From Congregibacter variabilis (GTDB taxonomy: Bacteria; Pseudomonadota; Gammaproteobacteria; Pseudomonadales; Halieaceae), in NCBI RefSeq assembly GCF_045689235.1, contig NZ_CP136864.1, positions 434,001-498,000 of the forward strand: a stretch of DNA of 64,000 nucleotides, read 5' to 3'. This document shows positions 34,348 through 43,418 of this stretch, piece after piece. A program made the position numbers and the translations under genes. The notes beneath the pieces were generated by a model. That model was not told the DNA's origin. It saw only the letters and a program-made list of their open reading frames with translations, and searched no databases. Positions within the stretch are counted from its first letter, which is position 1. Each line of letters starts with the position of its first letter.

Positions 34348-35328
34348 TCAGGGAAGCAAGTCGGCGACGGCGTCGCGCTCTTCTGTGAGTTCCTGCTCTG
34401 TAGCTTGCATACGACCGCGGCTAAACGCATTGACTTCCAAGTCCTGGACAATAGTCCAGTCGCCGCCACTGCAACGGCAGGGGAAGGAGTAGATCAGTCC
34501 TTCGGCGATGCCATAGGAGCCGTCAGAGTAAACGCCCATGGATACCCAATCGCCCTCAGCCGTGCCCAAAGCCCAGTCGCGCATGTGATCGATCGCTGCA
34601 TTGGCCGCGGAAGCAGCTGATGAGGCGCCCCGAGCTTTAATGATTGCCGCGCCACGCTGCTGCACGGTGGGTATGAAGTCGTCTTCGTACCACTGCTGCT
34701 CCACCTGGTCGACAGCAACTTTCCCGGCAACTGTTGTGTGATGCAGATCTGGATACTGTGTGGCGGAGTGATTCCCCCAAACCGTCATATTACTCACGGC
34801 GGTAACCGGCGCAGCCAGTTTCTGAGCAATTTGCGTCTTGGCGCGATTGTGATCAAGTCTCATCATCGCTGTGAAGTTGCGTGGGTCAATGTCCGGCGCG
34901 TTTCGCTGAGTAATAAGAGCGTTAGTGTTGGCGGGGTTGCCTACTACCAATACACGGATATTACGGCTGGCGTTATCGTTAATCGCTTTGCCCTGTACCG
35001 AGAAAATCGCTGCGTTGGCTTCGAGTAGGTCTTTACGCTCCATGCCTGGACCACGAGGACGAGCGCCCACCAGCAATGCATAATCGGCGTCTTTGAAGCC
35101 TACGTTGGGATCATCGGTGCAGACAATACCGGCCAGCAACGGGAAGGCACAATCATCCAGTTCCATGCGGACACCTTCTAAAGCGTCCATTGCCGGGGTG
35201 ATGTCCAGTAGGTGCAAAATAACCGGCTGATCGTCGCCGAGCATGGCTCCAGACGCGATACGAAAAAGGAGTGCGTAGCCGATTTGGCCAGCGGCGCCGG
35301 TGACTGTAACGCGAACGGGTGCTTTCAT
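34348..35328 (-). CDS. mdh: Malate dehydrogenase
   Basis: This 326-residue NAD-dependent enzyme of the TCA cycle has a Rossmann motif TGAAGQIGYALL, the Arg-rich loop GARPRGPGMERKDLLE, catalytic His in TVWGNHSATQYPD, and the binding block MMRLDHNRA. This is the cytosolic-type MDH (type 2) rather than the E. coli type. ATG 35328 is used (AGAGG upstream); the frame extends further 5' without coding character. It is divergent from ttcA. Confidence 0.95.
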   Translation of the reverse strand: MKAPVRVTVTGAAGQIGYALLFRIASGAMLGDDQPVILHLLDITPAMDALEGVRMELDDCAFPLLAGIVCTDDPNVGFKDADYALLVGARPRGPGMERKDLLEANAAIFSVQGKAINDNASRNIRVLVVGNPANTNALITQRNAPDIDPRNFTAMMRLDHNRAKTQIAQKLAAPVTAVSNMTVWGNHSATQYPDLHHTTVAGKVAVDQVEQQWYEDDFIPTVQQRGAAIIKARGASSAASAANAAIDHMRDWALGTAEGDWVSMGVYSDGSYGIAEGLIYSFPCRCSGGDWTIVQDLEVNAFSRGRMQATEQELTEERDAVADLLP

Positions 35329-35419
35329 AGGAGACCTCTGATGTCGGGACTTGGGTGTAAAAAATACGCCGCGCATTGTCGGCATTACGCCCCAAAAAGA
35401 CAAGGTCTGCGCTGAAGGA

Positions 35420-35439
35420 GCGCTGGACCTGCCCAGCGC
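35420..35439 (+). other. Seven-bp hairpin in the ttcA leader
   Basis: GCGCTGG (35420-35426) and CCAGCGC (35433-35439) pair perfectly around ACCTGC, 46 bp before the ttcA start. It may influence translation or be a passive feature of the leader. Confidence 0.3.
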
Positions 35440-35485
35440 CTCGCGAGTACCATGCGCGCGTGTTCAAACAGGGGCTTACAGCGTA

Positions 35486-36331
35486 ATGAATCGCGACCCT
35501 CGGCGCTCAAAAACCGAGTTCAACAAGCTGCACAAGCGATTGCGACGCCAGGTTGGCCAGGCCATCGTGGATTTCGACATGATTCGCGACGGCGAGCGGA
35601 TTATGGTGTGCCTGTCTGGCGGGAAGGATTCCTACGCTATGTTGGATGTCCTGCAGTCCTTACAGCGCAGCGCCCCCGTGAGTTTTGAACTCATTGTTGT
35701 GCATATGGACCAGAAGCAGCCAGGCTACCCGCCGGAGATTCTTCCGGCATATCTCGACAAACAGAACGTCGAATATCACATCCTCGAAAAAGACACCTAC
35801 AGCGTCGTCAAATCAGTTATTCCTGAGGGCAAGACGACCTGCGGTTTGTGCTCTCGCCTGAGGCGCGGCACGCTCTATGGCTTTGCCGAAGAAATTGGCG
35901 CAACGCGGATAGCCCTGGGACATCACCGGGACGATATTGTGGAAACGCTGTTTTTGAATATGTTTTTTGGCGGGAGTCTCAAGGCGATGCCGCCCAAGCT
36001 GTTGTCCGATGACGGCAAAAACGTGGTAATTCGGCCCATGGCCTACTGTAAAGAGGCGGACCTTGAGCGTTACGCTCAGGCAATGGAGTTTCCGATCATT
36101 CCCTGCAACTTGTGCGGGTCGCAAGACAATCTCCAGCGCCAGGCCATCAAAAAAATGCTGGTGGATTGGGAAAAGCAGTATCCCGGTCGAACGGAGACCA
36201 TCTTTAAGGCCATAGGTAATATCTCTCCGTCACAGTTGGCAGACCGGGATCTCTTTGATTTTTTCAGTTTGAATGCTGCGGAGCCGGTTGCAGCGGCACA
36301 ATTTTCGCGGATCAACGCGGTTAATCTTTAG
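35486..36331 (+). CDS. ttcA: TtcA, tRNA 2-thiocytidine synthase
   Basis: This 281-residue enzyme thiolates cytidine 32 of tRNA. It has the PP-loop SGGKDSYAMLD (44 onward), a 4Fe-4S-binding Cys pair in TTCGLCSRLRRG and another Cys pair in PCNLCGSQDNLQRQ. Length is slightly under E. coli TtcA (311). The ATG at 35486 is chosen; an upstream in-frame ATG at 35351 lies in the mdh promoter region. CcmA follows 3 bp after the stop. Confidence 0.95.
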   Translation: MNRDPRRSKTEFNKLHKRLRRQVGQAIVDFDMIRDGERIMVCLSGGKDSYAMLDVLQSLQRSAPVSFELIVVHMDQKQPGYPPEILPAYLDKQNVEYHILEKDTYSVVKSVIPEGKTTCGLCSRLRRGTLYGFAEEIGATRIALGHHRDDIVETLFLNMFFGGSLKAMPPKLLSDDGKNVVIRPMAYCKEADLERYAQAMEFPIIPCNLCGSQDNLQRQAIKKMLVDWEKQYPGRTETIFKAIGNISPSQLADRDLFDFFSLNAAEPVAAAQFSRINAVNL

Positions 36332-36334
36332 CGC

Positions 36335-36940
36335 ATGAGCGGCTCATCTATTCTCGAAGCGATTGATCTTGGGATCGAACGCGGAGGCAGGCAGCTATTT
36401 TCTGGTTTTTCTTTCAGTCTTAGTCCCGGCGACATAGTGCATCTGCGCGGTGAGAACGGTGCAGGAAAGACAACCTTGCTGCGTATGTTGGCGGGATTGT
36501 CCCGTTACGGTTTTGACGGTGTTGTGCACAGACACAGTGCCTGTTTGTTCTTGGGACACCAAAGCGCCGTGAAGGGGCTGTTAAGTCCCCGGGAAAACCT
36601 GCACTGGCATCCGTCGGGGGAAAGCTTTTCGGAAGATCAAGCCATAGATGAAGCACTGGCCCAGGTCGGCTTGTACGGCTATGAAGATGTTCCCGCGGCA
36701 CAGTTGTCAGCAGGGCAACAGCGGCGCGTGGACCTGGCACGTCTGTATTTGAGCCAAAAACCCTTGTGGCTGCTCGATGAGCCATTCACCGCCATCGACA
36801 CCAAGGGCATGGCGCGCTTGCAACAGCGTTTCGTAGAGCACGCTGCCGCCGGTGGGGCGGTGCTACTGAGCTCTCACCAGGCGCTGGATCCCTCAGTAAA
36901 CGCCCAACTGCTTGACCTGCCAACAGGCAGACGCTCGTGA
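36335..36940 (+). CDS. ccmA: CcmA, haem exporter ATPase
   Basis: This 201-residue ABC ATPase has Walker A GENGAGKTT, signature LSAGQQRRVDLARL and Walker B LWLLDEP. CcmAB with CcmC/D/E handle haem delivery to the periplasmic chaperone CcmE in System I cytochrome c biogenesis. It is the first gene of the ccm set and only 3 bp behind ttcA. Confidence 0.95.
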   Translation: MSGSSILEAIDLGIERGGRQLFSGFSFSLSPGDIVHLRGENGAGKTTLLRMLAGLSRYGFDGVVHRHSACLFLGHQSAVKGLLSPRENLHWHPSGESFSEDQAIDEALAQVGLYGYEDVPAAQLSAGQQRRVDLARLYLSQKPLWLLDEPFTAIDTKGMARLQQRFVEHAAAGGAVLLSSHQALDPSVNAQLLDLPTGRRS

Positions 36941-37623
36941 GCTCGGGTATGGCATCGACTGTGTATCTGGCAATGTTGCGACGCCAGTTAACGCTGGCCC
37001 TGCGTCGGCCCGTACAATTGCTCAATCCGGCGCTTTTTTTCGCGATCGTTATCGTGCTGTTTCCCCTGGGGCTGGGACCGGCACCGGATACTTTGTCCAT
37101 GTTTGCCGGGGGCATCTTGTGGATCGTCGCGCTATTGGCAAACATGTTAGGTGCCGAAACGCTGTTTCAAAGCGATTACGACGACGGGTCGCTGGATCAA
37201 CTGCTCATTGCACAGCAGCCCCTGTACTTTTTGGTGATGCCCTACCTATTGGTGCAGTGGTTGCTAAGCGGGCTGCTCCTGGCTTTTTTGTCCCCTGTGT
37301 TTGCTCTGATGTTGGGTCTGCCCCAGCAGGGAGTTGTTGTGCTGATGGCGTCCTTGGCTCTGGGTTCTGGCGTTATGAGCGTGTTAGGGGCGATAGGTGC
37401 AGCGCTTACTGTGGGTTTGCGCCGCGGCGGAATGTTGATCGGGCTTCTGGTCACTCCCTTTTACATGCCCGTACTGATTTTTGGGTCGGGAGCGGTGAGC
37501 GCAGCTGTGGACGGATTGGCTTTTGCACCTTATCTGGCGGTGCTCGGAGCTATGTTCTCTTTGGCCATCGCCTTGGGTCCTGTGGCGATCGCTGCGGCCC
37601 TGAGGATCTCAGCTGATGCCTGA
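36937..37623 (+). CDS. ccmB: CcmB, haem exporter membrane subunit
   Basis: This 228-residue inner-membrane protein has six hydrophobic helices (for example LNPALFFAIVIVLFPLGLG and IGLLVTPFYMPVLIFGSGAV). It begins with a GTG (36937) overlapping the ccmA stop (GTGA); ATG 36949 in frame is an alternative. The block LGAETLFQSDYDDGSLDQLL is characteristic of CcmB. It pairs with CcmA. Confidence 0.95.
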   Translation: MSSGMASTVYLAMLRRQLTLALRRPVQLLNPALFFAIVIVLFPLGLGPAPDTLSMFAGGILWIVALLANMLGAETLFQSDYDDGSLDQLLIAQQPLYFLVMPYLLVQWLLSGLLLAFLSPVFALMLGLPQQGVVVLMASLALGSGVMSVLGAIGAALTVGLRRGGMLIGLLVTPFYMPVLIFGSGAVSAAVDGLAFAPYLAVLGAMFSLAIALGPVAIAAALRISADA

Positions 37624-37666
37624 TGACTTGCTGATGCCGAGCGTTTTTAGCGCCGGTCGATTGCTT

Positions 37667-37694
37667 TGTTCCCGCTCTTTGGCCCGAGTATAAT
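37667..37694 (+). promoter_or_regulatory. Promoter-like site abutting the ccmC start
   Basis: TTGTTC (37667-37672) and a perfect TATAAT (37689-37694) are separated by 16 bases. The expected start site is about 37701, which is the A of the ccmC ATG, implying a leaderless transcript. No ribosome site is present before ccmC. Confidence 0.5.
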
Positions 37695-37700
37695 TCGCTG

Positions 37701-38441
37701 ATGTGGACGTTCTTTCATAAATTGGGTTCCCCGCCCTGGTTGTACGGTATTGCCGGCACGATTTTGCGCTGGTTGTTGCCGATTGCTTTGATCGCTCTGG
37801 GTACCGGGGTGGTGTGGGGACTGCTGTATACCTCTCCTGATTTCCGCCAAGGCAACAGCTATCGGATTATTTACATCCATGTGCCGGCCTCTGTTGTGGC
37901 ATTAGCGGGTTATTACGTGATGGCTATCGCTGGGGCAGTGAGCCTGATCTGGAAGATGAAGATGGCCGATATCGCGATGCTGGCTGCGGCTCCTGTAGGT
38001 GCGGCGCTTACCTTTGTGGCATTGGTGACGGGTTCGATCTGGGGTAAACCAACCTGGGGAACCTGGTGGGTCTGGGATGCCCGTATAACCTCGATGGTGA
38101 TTCTGCTGTTCCTGTATCTGGGTGTTATGGCGCTTTACGAGGCTTATGATAATAAAGTGGCAGCCGCCCGCGCCTGCGCGATTCTGGCTTTGGTGGGTAC
38201 CGTTAACATCCCCATCATCTACAAGTCGGTAGATTGGTGGTACAGCCTTCACCAGCCTGCGTCGATAAAGTTCAGCGGTGAAAGCACTATCGATCCGAGT
38301 ATGCTTTACCCATTGCTGCTGTGCATCGTGGCGTTTTATCTGATGTTTACCTGTGCCTTGCTTGCCAATATGCGCGTGGAAATTTTGCACCGCGAACGCA
38401 GAACCGGCTGGGTGCGTCGATTGGTAGGAGGAGTGGCCTGA
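37701..38441 (+). CDS. ccmC: CcmC, haem-handling WWD protein
   Basis: This 246-residue membrane protein has six helices and the tryptophan-rich haem-handling motif WGKPTWGTWWVWDARI. The N-terminus (MWTFFHKLGSPPWLYGI) aligns with E. coli CcmC, fixing the start. It transfers haem to CcmE with CcmD. It is separated from ccmB by 77 bp, unlike the other tightly packed genes, and has its own promoter-like site. Confidence 0.96.
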   Translation: MWTFFHKLGSPPWLYGIAGTILRWLLPIALIALGTGVVWGLLYTSPDFRQGNSYRIIYIHVPASVVALAGYYVMAIAGAVSLIWKMKMADIAMLAAAPVGAALTFVALVTGSIWGKPTWGTWWVWDARITSMVILLFLYLGVMALYEAYDNKVAAARACAILALVGTVNIPIIYKSVDWWYSLHQPASIKFSGESTIDPSMLYPLLLCIVAFYLMFTCALLANMRVEILHRERRTGWVRRLVGGVA

Positions 38442-38644
38442 TGTACTTTGATAGTGTTGCCGCGGCCCTTACTATGGACGGGCATGGGCCTTATGTCTGG
38501 TCCGCTTACGCCATCACGCTCGCAGTGATGAGTCTTCTGATTTTGTCACCTTTGATTCGCAAGCGGCGTTTACTGCGCGAGCTGCGCGGGGAACACCGCC
38601 GCAATCGCCAGTCTGAAACTCGCTCCAGCGTGGAGTTGTCCTGA
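38441..38644 (+). CDS. ccmD: CcmD, haem exporter small subunit
   Basis: This 67-residue single-span protein has a membrane helix YAITLAVMSLLILSPLI followed by a basic tail (RKRRLLRELRGEHRRN), the CcmD pattern. ATG 38441 overlaps the last base of the ccmC stop. It stabilises the CcmC-CcmE complex and helps release haem-loaded CcmE. Confidence 0.9.
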   Translation: MYFDSVAAALTMDGHGPYVWSAYAITLAVMSLLILSPLIRKRRLLRELRGEHRRNRQSETRSSVELS

Positions 38645-38648
38645 ACTA

Positions 38649-39092
38649 ATGCATCCTGTCCGCAAACAACGCCTTTGGGTGGTCTTAAGTATTGTGCTTT
38701 TCTCGTCGGTGGCAATCGGTCTGGCCGCCTACGCTTTGCGGGGCAATATCAATCTGTTTTATCCGCCCGTAGACGTGGCAGCCGGCAAGGCGCCGTTGGC
38801 GACGCCGATTCGTGTGGGAGGCATGGTTGTTGAAGGTAGTGTCACGCGTTCTGACACCAACTTGGAGACACGCTTTACCGTCACGGATTATCAGGCGAAC
38901 GTTGAGATTGTTTACGAAGGCATTCTTCCTGATTTATTCGCCGAGGGAGAAGGCGTTGTCGCTTCCGGTCGTCTTGATGCAAACGGGGTGCTACAGGCAG
39001 ACGAGGTGCTGGCGAAGCACGACGAAAACTACATGCCACCTGAAGTAGCCGAAGCGTTGAAAAACAGCGCAACCGCTGGAGTCAACCCATGA
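38649..39092 (+). CDS. ccmE: CcmE, periplasmic haem chaperone
   Basis: This 147-residue protein is anchored by an N-terminal helix (LWVVLSIVLFSSVAIGLAAYAL) with an OB-fold domain. The haem-binding motif HDENYMPPE near the C-terminus carries the covalent His and the axial Tyr. It accepts haem from CcmC and passes it to CcmF. The stop overlaps the ccmF start. Confidence 0.97.
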   Translation: MHPVRKQRLWVVLSIVLFSSVAIGLAAYALRGNINLFYPPVDVAAGKAPLATPIRVGGMVVEGSVTRSDTNLETRFTVTDYQANVEIVYEGILPDLFAEGEGVVASGRLDANGVLQADEVLAKHDENYMPPEVAEALKNSATAGVNP

Positions 39093-41071
39093 TCCCCGAG
39101 ATCGGTCACTTTGCTCTGGTTATAGCGCTGGTAATGGCAGTGGCTTTGACTGTGGTTCCTTTGTGGGGAAGCTGGCGCGGTAACTATGCGGCCATGCGAC
39201 TTGCGCCCACACTTGCGGCGGCGGTCACGGTGTTTTGCCTGATCAGTTTCGTGTGTCTGGCTATCGCCTTTTTACAGGACGATTTTTCGGTAAAGGTTGT
39301 GGCATCCAACAGCAATAGTCTTCTGCCGTCGATATATAAGTTCTCTGCGGTGTGGGGAAACCACGAGGGATCGCTTTTGCTATGGGTGCTCATACTGTCA
39401 TTCTGGTTGGCGGCGGTAGCAACCTTTAGCCGGGGTCTCCCTACGGTCATGCTCGCTCGGGTGCTGTCGGTGATGGGGTTCATCGGCGTGGGCTTCATGT
39501 CATTCTCTTTGTTTACTTCCAACCCCTTTGAGCGTCTGTTACCCGGTGTTCCCGCAGACGGTAACGACCTTAATCCTCTACTGCAGGATCCAGGTCTGAT
39601 TATTCATCCACCTTTGCTGTATATGGGGTATGTCGGTTTCAGCGTGGCATTTTCCTTTGCCGTGGCAGCGCTCATGGGTGGGCGACTTGATGCAGCCTGG
39701 GCGCGCTGGTCACGACCCTGGACCAATGTTGCCTGGGCGTTCCTCACCCTGGGGATCATGCTGGGTAGCTGGTGGGCTTACTACGAGCTTGGCTGGGGCG
39801 GCTGGTGGTTCTGGGACCCCGTAGAAAACGCATCGTTCATGCCCTGGCTTGCGGGCACTGCCCTGATCCATTCCTTGGCGGCCACTGAGAAGCGCGGCCT
39901 CTTCAAAAGCTGGACCGTATTGCTGGCAATATTTGCGTTCTCTTTGAGCCTGCTGGGGACGTTCCTGGTGCGCTCGGGTGTATTGACGTCGGTGCATGCT
40001 TTTGCGGCGGACCCCGAGCGTGGTCTGTTTATCCTGGTGTTTTTGGCAATGGTGGTAGGCGGTTCACTGACGCTTTACGCCCTGCGTGCTCCTTCGGTGC
40101 GCAGCCGTATCGGTTTTGGCACGGTGTCTCGGGAATCATTGCTGCTTGTTAACAACGTGGTATTCCTGGTTGCCACGCTTACTGTGCTCTTTGGTACTTT
40201 GTTTCCTCTACTTATGGATGCATTGGGGCAGGGCAAGTACTCCGTGGGTGCGCCGTATTTCAACGCAGTGTTTGTACCTCTTATGGCTTGTCTCGTGCCG
40301 TTTATGGGCATAGGGCCTATATCCAAGTGGCGAGATGACAGCGTTTATCGCTGGCGCAGCCGCATGGCGGTGCCAGCGCTTGTGGTGCTTGCCTGTGGCG
40401 TAAGTTTTCCGTTTTTGAGCGACCAGGCCTTTAATATCTGGGTGGCGCTTGCTGTGGTGCTCGCAGGCTGGCTTGTCGCGGGACTGGTGCAGGACTTTCG
40501 CGATCGCACCAGCAATAGTCCGAGTCTGATGCGCAGTATTCGTCGTCAAACTCCCAGCTATTGGGGCATGGTTATGGCCCATTGCGGTTTTGCCCTGGCG
40601 ATCATAGGTGTGGTTGCCACGTCGCAATACAATATCGAGCGGGACCTGCGCATGGCTCCTGGTGAAAGCCAGACGCTGGCGGGCTATCGCTTCGAGTTTA
40701 TTGAAACAGTCCGCCTCCGTGGAGCGAATTATCTTGCTGATGGCGCACGCTTTGAGGTGTACCAGGGCGACAAGTTGGTCAGCACCATGCTGGCAGAGAA
40801 ACGACGCTATCTGGCTTCAGGTTCAGTGATGACCGAAGCAGCAATCGACGGCGGCTTGTTTCGTGATTTGTACGTGGCCATGGGTGAGCCTGTGGGCGAC
40901 GCTGGAGCTTGGGCGATTCGCCTGCATTACAAGCCTATGGTGCGCTGGATGTGGTTGGGCGCGATATTTATGGGAGCTGGCGGCTTACTTACCGTGACCG
41001 ATCGTCGCTATCGTCGACAGCCAAGCCGCAGCGCCCTGCAGGCCGGGGGTGCCGATGTCGTCCAGGCTTAA
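39089..41071 (+). CDS. ccmF: CcmF, cytochrome c haem lyase core
   Basis: This 660-residue polytopic protein has the WWD motif GWGGWWFWDPVENASFMPW, plus VWGNHEGSLLLW and PPLLYMGYVGFS. These place haem and axial-His ligands in the membrane. It attaches haem to apocytochrome c with CcmH/I. Length matches E. coli CcmF (647). Its start overlaps ccmE by four bases and its end overlaps ccmG. Confidence 0.98.
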   Translation: MIPEIGHFALVIALVMAVALTVVPLWGSWRGNYAAMRLAPTLAAAVTVFCLISFVCLAIAFLQDDFSVKVVASNSNSLLPSIYKFSAVWGNHEGSLLLWVLILSFWLAAVATFSRGLPTVMLARVLSVMGFIGVGFMSFSLFTSNPFERLLPGVPADGNDLNPLLQDPGLIIHPPLLYMGYVGFSVAFSFAVAALMGGRLDAAWARWSRPWTNVAWAFLTLGIMLGSWWAYYELGWGGWWFWDPVENASFMPWLAGTALIHSLAATEKRGLFKSWTVLLAIFAFSLSLLGTFLVRSGVLTSVHAFAADPERGLFILVFLAMVVGGSLTLYALRAPSVRSRIGFGTVSRESLLLVNNVVFLVATLTVLFGTLFPLLMDALGQGKYSVGAPYFNAVFVPLMACLVPFMGIGPISKWRDDSVYRWRSRMAVPALVVLACGVSFPFLSDQAFNIWVALAVVLAGWLVAGLVQDFRDRTSNSPSLMRSIRRQTPSYWGMVMAHCGFALAIIGVVATSQYNIERDLRMAPGESQTLAGYRFEFIETVRLRGANYLADGARFEVYQGDKLVSTMLAEKRRYLASGSVMTEAAIDGGLFRDLYVAMGEPVGDAGAWAIRLHYKPMVRWMWLGAIFMGAGGLLTVTDRRYRRQPSRSALQAGGADVVQA

Positions 41072-41594
41072 GCTTTTTGTCCCGCTGGGTTTATTTGTAC
41101 TGCTTGCGGTGTTGCTCTTTCGTGGTCTATCCCTGGATCCTCAGGAGCTACCCTCGGCGCTTATCGACAAACCCTTGCCCGGATTTAAGTTGCCGGCTTT
41201 GCAAACTCAGGAAATGTTAAGTGATGCGGATCTGGTGGGTAAGCCCGCGCTGTTGAATGTGTGGGCTACCTGGTGCATTTCCTGTCGAGTGGAGCATCCC
41301 TATCTGCAGCGTCTGGCCGACGAAGGCGTGCTCATTTACGGGCTTAACTACAAGGATGATTCCGTTGCTGCGCGCAGCTGGTTGGATAGCCTGGGCGATC
41401 CCTACCGTGCGAGTGTCGTCGATGCAGACGGTACCCTGGGGCTTGATCTGGGGGTTTACGGTGCGCCGGAGACCTACTTCATTGATGCCAATGGCGTTAT
41501 TCGCTATCGCCACGTAGGCGTAATTGATGAGCGTATCTGGACTGGGCGCCTGAAAGCGGTGTACGACGCGCTCGCAGCAGCGACAGATTCCTGA
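41055..41594 (+). CDS. ccmG: CcmG/DsbE, thiol-disulphide reductase
   Basis: This 179-residue periplasmic thioredoxin-fold protein has an N-terminal membrane anchor (LFVPLGLFVLLAVLLFRGL), redox motif WATWCISCRVEHP and the cis-Pro region YGAPETYFID. It keeps the apocytochrome Cys pair reduced. ATG 41055 (behind GGGGGT) is preferred over GTG 41049. It overlaps the ccmF end by 17 bases. Confidence 0.95.
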   Translation: MSSRLKLFVPLGLFVLLAVLLFRGLSLDPQELPSALIDKPLPGFKLPALQTQEMLSDADLVGKPALLNVWATWCISCRVEHPYLQRLADEGVLIYGLNYKDDSVAARSWLDSLGDPYRASVVDADGTLGLDLGVYGAPETYFIDANGVIRYRHVGVIDERIWTGRLKAVYDALAAATDS

Positions 41595-42091
41595 TGTTCT
41601 CAATCTTATTAAAAGCGCGTGTTAAACGTCTCGCTGTGTTTCTGGGTCTTGTCTGGAGCCTGTCGGCAGTAGCGGTAATCGAGACCTATGAGTTTTCGAC
41701 ACCGGAGCTTGAAGAGCGTTACCGGGCACTGAGTCAGGAACTGCGCTGCCCGAAATGTCAAAACCAGAATATTGCCGATTCCAATGCGCCAATATCGCAA
41801 GACCTGCGGGCTTTGTTGTTTGAAAAACTAGAGAAGGGCGCCAGTGATGAAGTCATTCTTGAGGATATGGTAGCTCGCTATGGCGAGTTCGTTCGCTACC
41901 GACCGGACACCCGCGGTGCGGCGCTGTGGCTGTGGCTGGCGCCGGCGCTCATGCTCGGCGCCGGTATTGTGCTGTTGATTGTGCTTCTAAGGCGCACCGC
42001 AGGCGCTTCCACAGCCGGAGAGCTTGAGCTTACGTCGGAGGAGCGTGCTCGCCTGGATCGGCTTATCAACGATAAGGCCTCAAAATCATGA
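41594..42091 (+). CDS. ccmH: CcmH, apocytochrome c thiol reductase (CcmL domain)
   Basis: This 165-residue periplasmic membrane protein has a signal/anchor (VFLGLVWSLSAVAV), the redox motif LRCPKCQNQNIADSN and a C-terminal helix (ALMLGAGIVLLIVLL). It is the short CcmH form that, with a separate CcmI, replaces the fused E. coli CcmH. Start overlaps the ccmG stop (TGATG). Confidence 0.95.
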   Translation: MFSILLKARVKRLAVFLGLVWSLSAVAVIETYEFSTPELEERYRALSQELRCPKCQNQNIADSNAPISQDLRALLFEKLEKGASDEVILEDMVARYGEFVRYRPDTRGAALWLWLAPALMLGAGIVLLIVLLRRTAGASTAGELELTSEERARLDRLINDKASKS

Positions 42092-43281
42092 TCGGTTTTT
42101 TAATCGGGGTAGCCGCCTTATGTCTGCTGGCGGCGGGCCTGTTGCTGGCCCGCAAGCCCGGCGCGCCACGAGCGGCCGATGCCAGTGACCCCAATCTGGG
42201 CTGGTATACCCAGCGTCAGGCCGAGCTCGAAGGCCAGGATGCTCAGCTTTTGGATGATGCTCGTCTGCGCCTTCTCGAGGATTCAAACAACGAGCCTGCG
42301 GGACCGATCGCTTCGCCGGTTGCTGGCCGCGGCCTTGGCCTGGTCTTACTGGTGCTCGTGTTGTTGGTATCTGCGGGGCTCTATCTGCAGACGGGGTCGA
42401 TTGAGGATGTACTCATTTATGAAGAGTTGGCGCAGTTAACGCCAGAAGATAGTGAGGCGACCCGGACCGCGCTATTAGACCGCATTGCGGCTCGAAGTCG
42501 TGTCAAAGAAGATAACTTGCAGTACCTGGGTTTGCTTGGGCAGTTGTATATGGCCGGGGAAGACTACGCGTCGGCAAGCCGGAGCTTTGGGCGCCTGGCC
42601 GAGAAAGCACCGGAAGATCCACAGGCGTTGGCGATGGCCGCGCAGGCAAGGTTTTTGGCTGCCGACCGGCAACTCGATGAACAAGCACAGTTACTGGCCG
42701 AGCGGGCACTGGCCGTTGACCCGACTCAGCGTACCGCTCTCGGACTGTTGGGCATGGCCTCCTTTGAAAACGGCGCCTATAGCGCGGCTGTTAATTATTG
42801 GGGGCGGCTTCAGGAGCAGGAGGCTCCCGGGTCTCCGGGATACGATATGCTCGAGCAGGTGATCGCGGTTGCCATGGAGCGCGGTGGACTGAGTTCTGAA
42901 CTCGCTGCGGCGCCACAAGTGGACGATGACGTAAGGGGGATTTCCGTATCGCTGGCCCTACCAGAGGGCCATCAGGTGGATCCCGAGGCAGTGGTGTTTG
43001 TGTTTGCTCGCAGAGCCGAGGCGCAGGGCGGTATGCCCATCGCGGTGCGGCGCTTACAGGCGGCGCAGCTGCCGCTCACCCTGAGGTTGAGCGATGGAGA
43101 CTCCATGGCCGGTCAGCTCCTCAGTGAAGCAGGGGCCGTGCTGGTGTCCGCCCAGCTTTCAGCTAATGGTCAGCCAGGGGCAGCAAACGCGTCCCTAAGT
43201 GGTGTGGGAGGTCCCGTTTCTGCGGGCGGCAGCGAGGTTGCCGTGCAAATACAGCTTCAGGGACGAGATCAACGCGGTTAA
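42088..43281 (+). CDS. ccmI: CcmI, apocytochrome c chaperone (TPR)
   Basis: This 397-residue protein has two N-terminal membrane helices (FLIGVAALCLLAAGLLLA; LGLVLLVLVLLVSAGLYL), then TPR repeats (about 120-250, for example YLGLLGQLYMAGEDYASA and ALGLLGMASFENGAYSAA) and a C-terminal beta domain. It binds apocytochrome c C-termini and presents them to CcmF-CcmH. ATGA overlap with ccmH. Confidence 0.93.
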   Translation: MIGFLIGVAALCLLAAGLLLARKPGAPRAADASDPNLGWYTQRQAELEGQDAQLLDDARLRLLEDSNNEPAGPIASPVAGRGLGLVLLVLVLLVSAGLYLQTGSIEDVLIYEELAQLTPEDSEATRTALLDRIAARSRVKEDNLQYLGLLGQLYMAGEDYASASRSFGRLAEKAPEDPQALAMAAQARFLAADRQLDEQAQLLAERALAVDPTQRTALGLLGMASFENGAYSAAVNYWGRLQEQEAPGSPGYDMLEQVIAVAMERGGLSSELAAAPQVDDDVRGISVSLALPEGHQVDPEAVVFVFARRAEAQGGMPIAVRRLQAAQLPLTLRLSDGDSMAGQLLSEAGAVLVSAQLSANGQPGAANASLSGVGGPVSAGGSEVAVQIQLQGRDQRG

Positions 43282-43418
43282 GCCGAATGTTGGTCGGGCA
43301 TAGTGTTATTGGCACAAAGCAGATACACTATATCTTGTGGTCAATATCTGGGCGCCACACAAAAATAATAAAAATTCTCCATAGAAAACAAGAATTTATG
43401 AAGGATAGTTAAAGCTAG

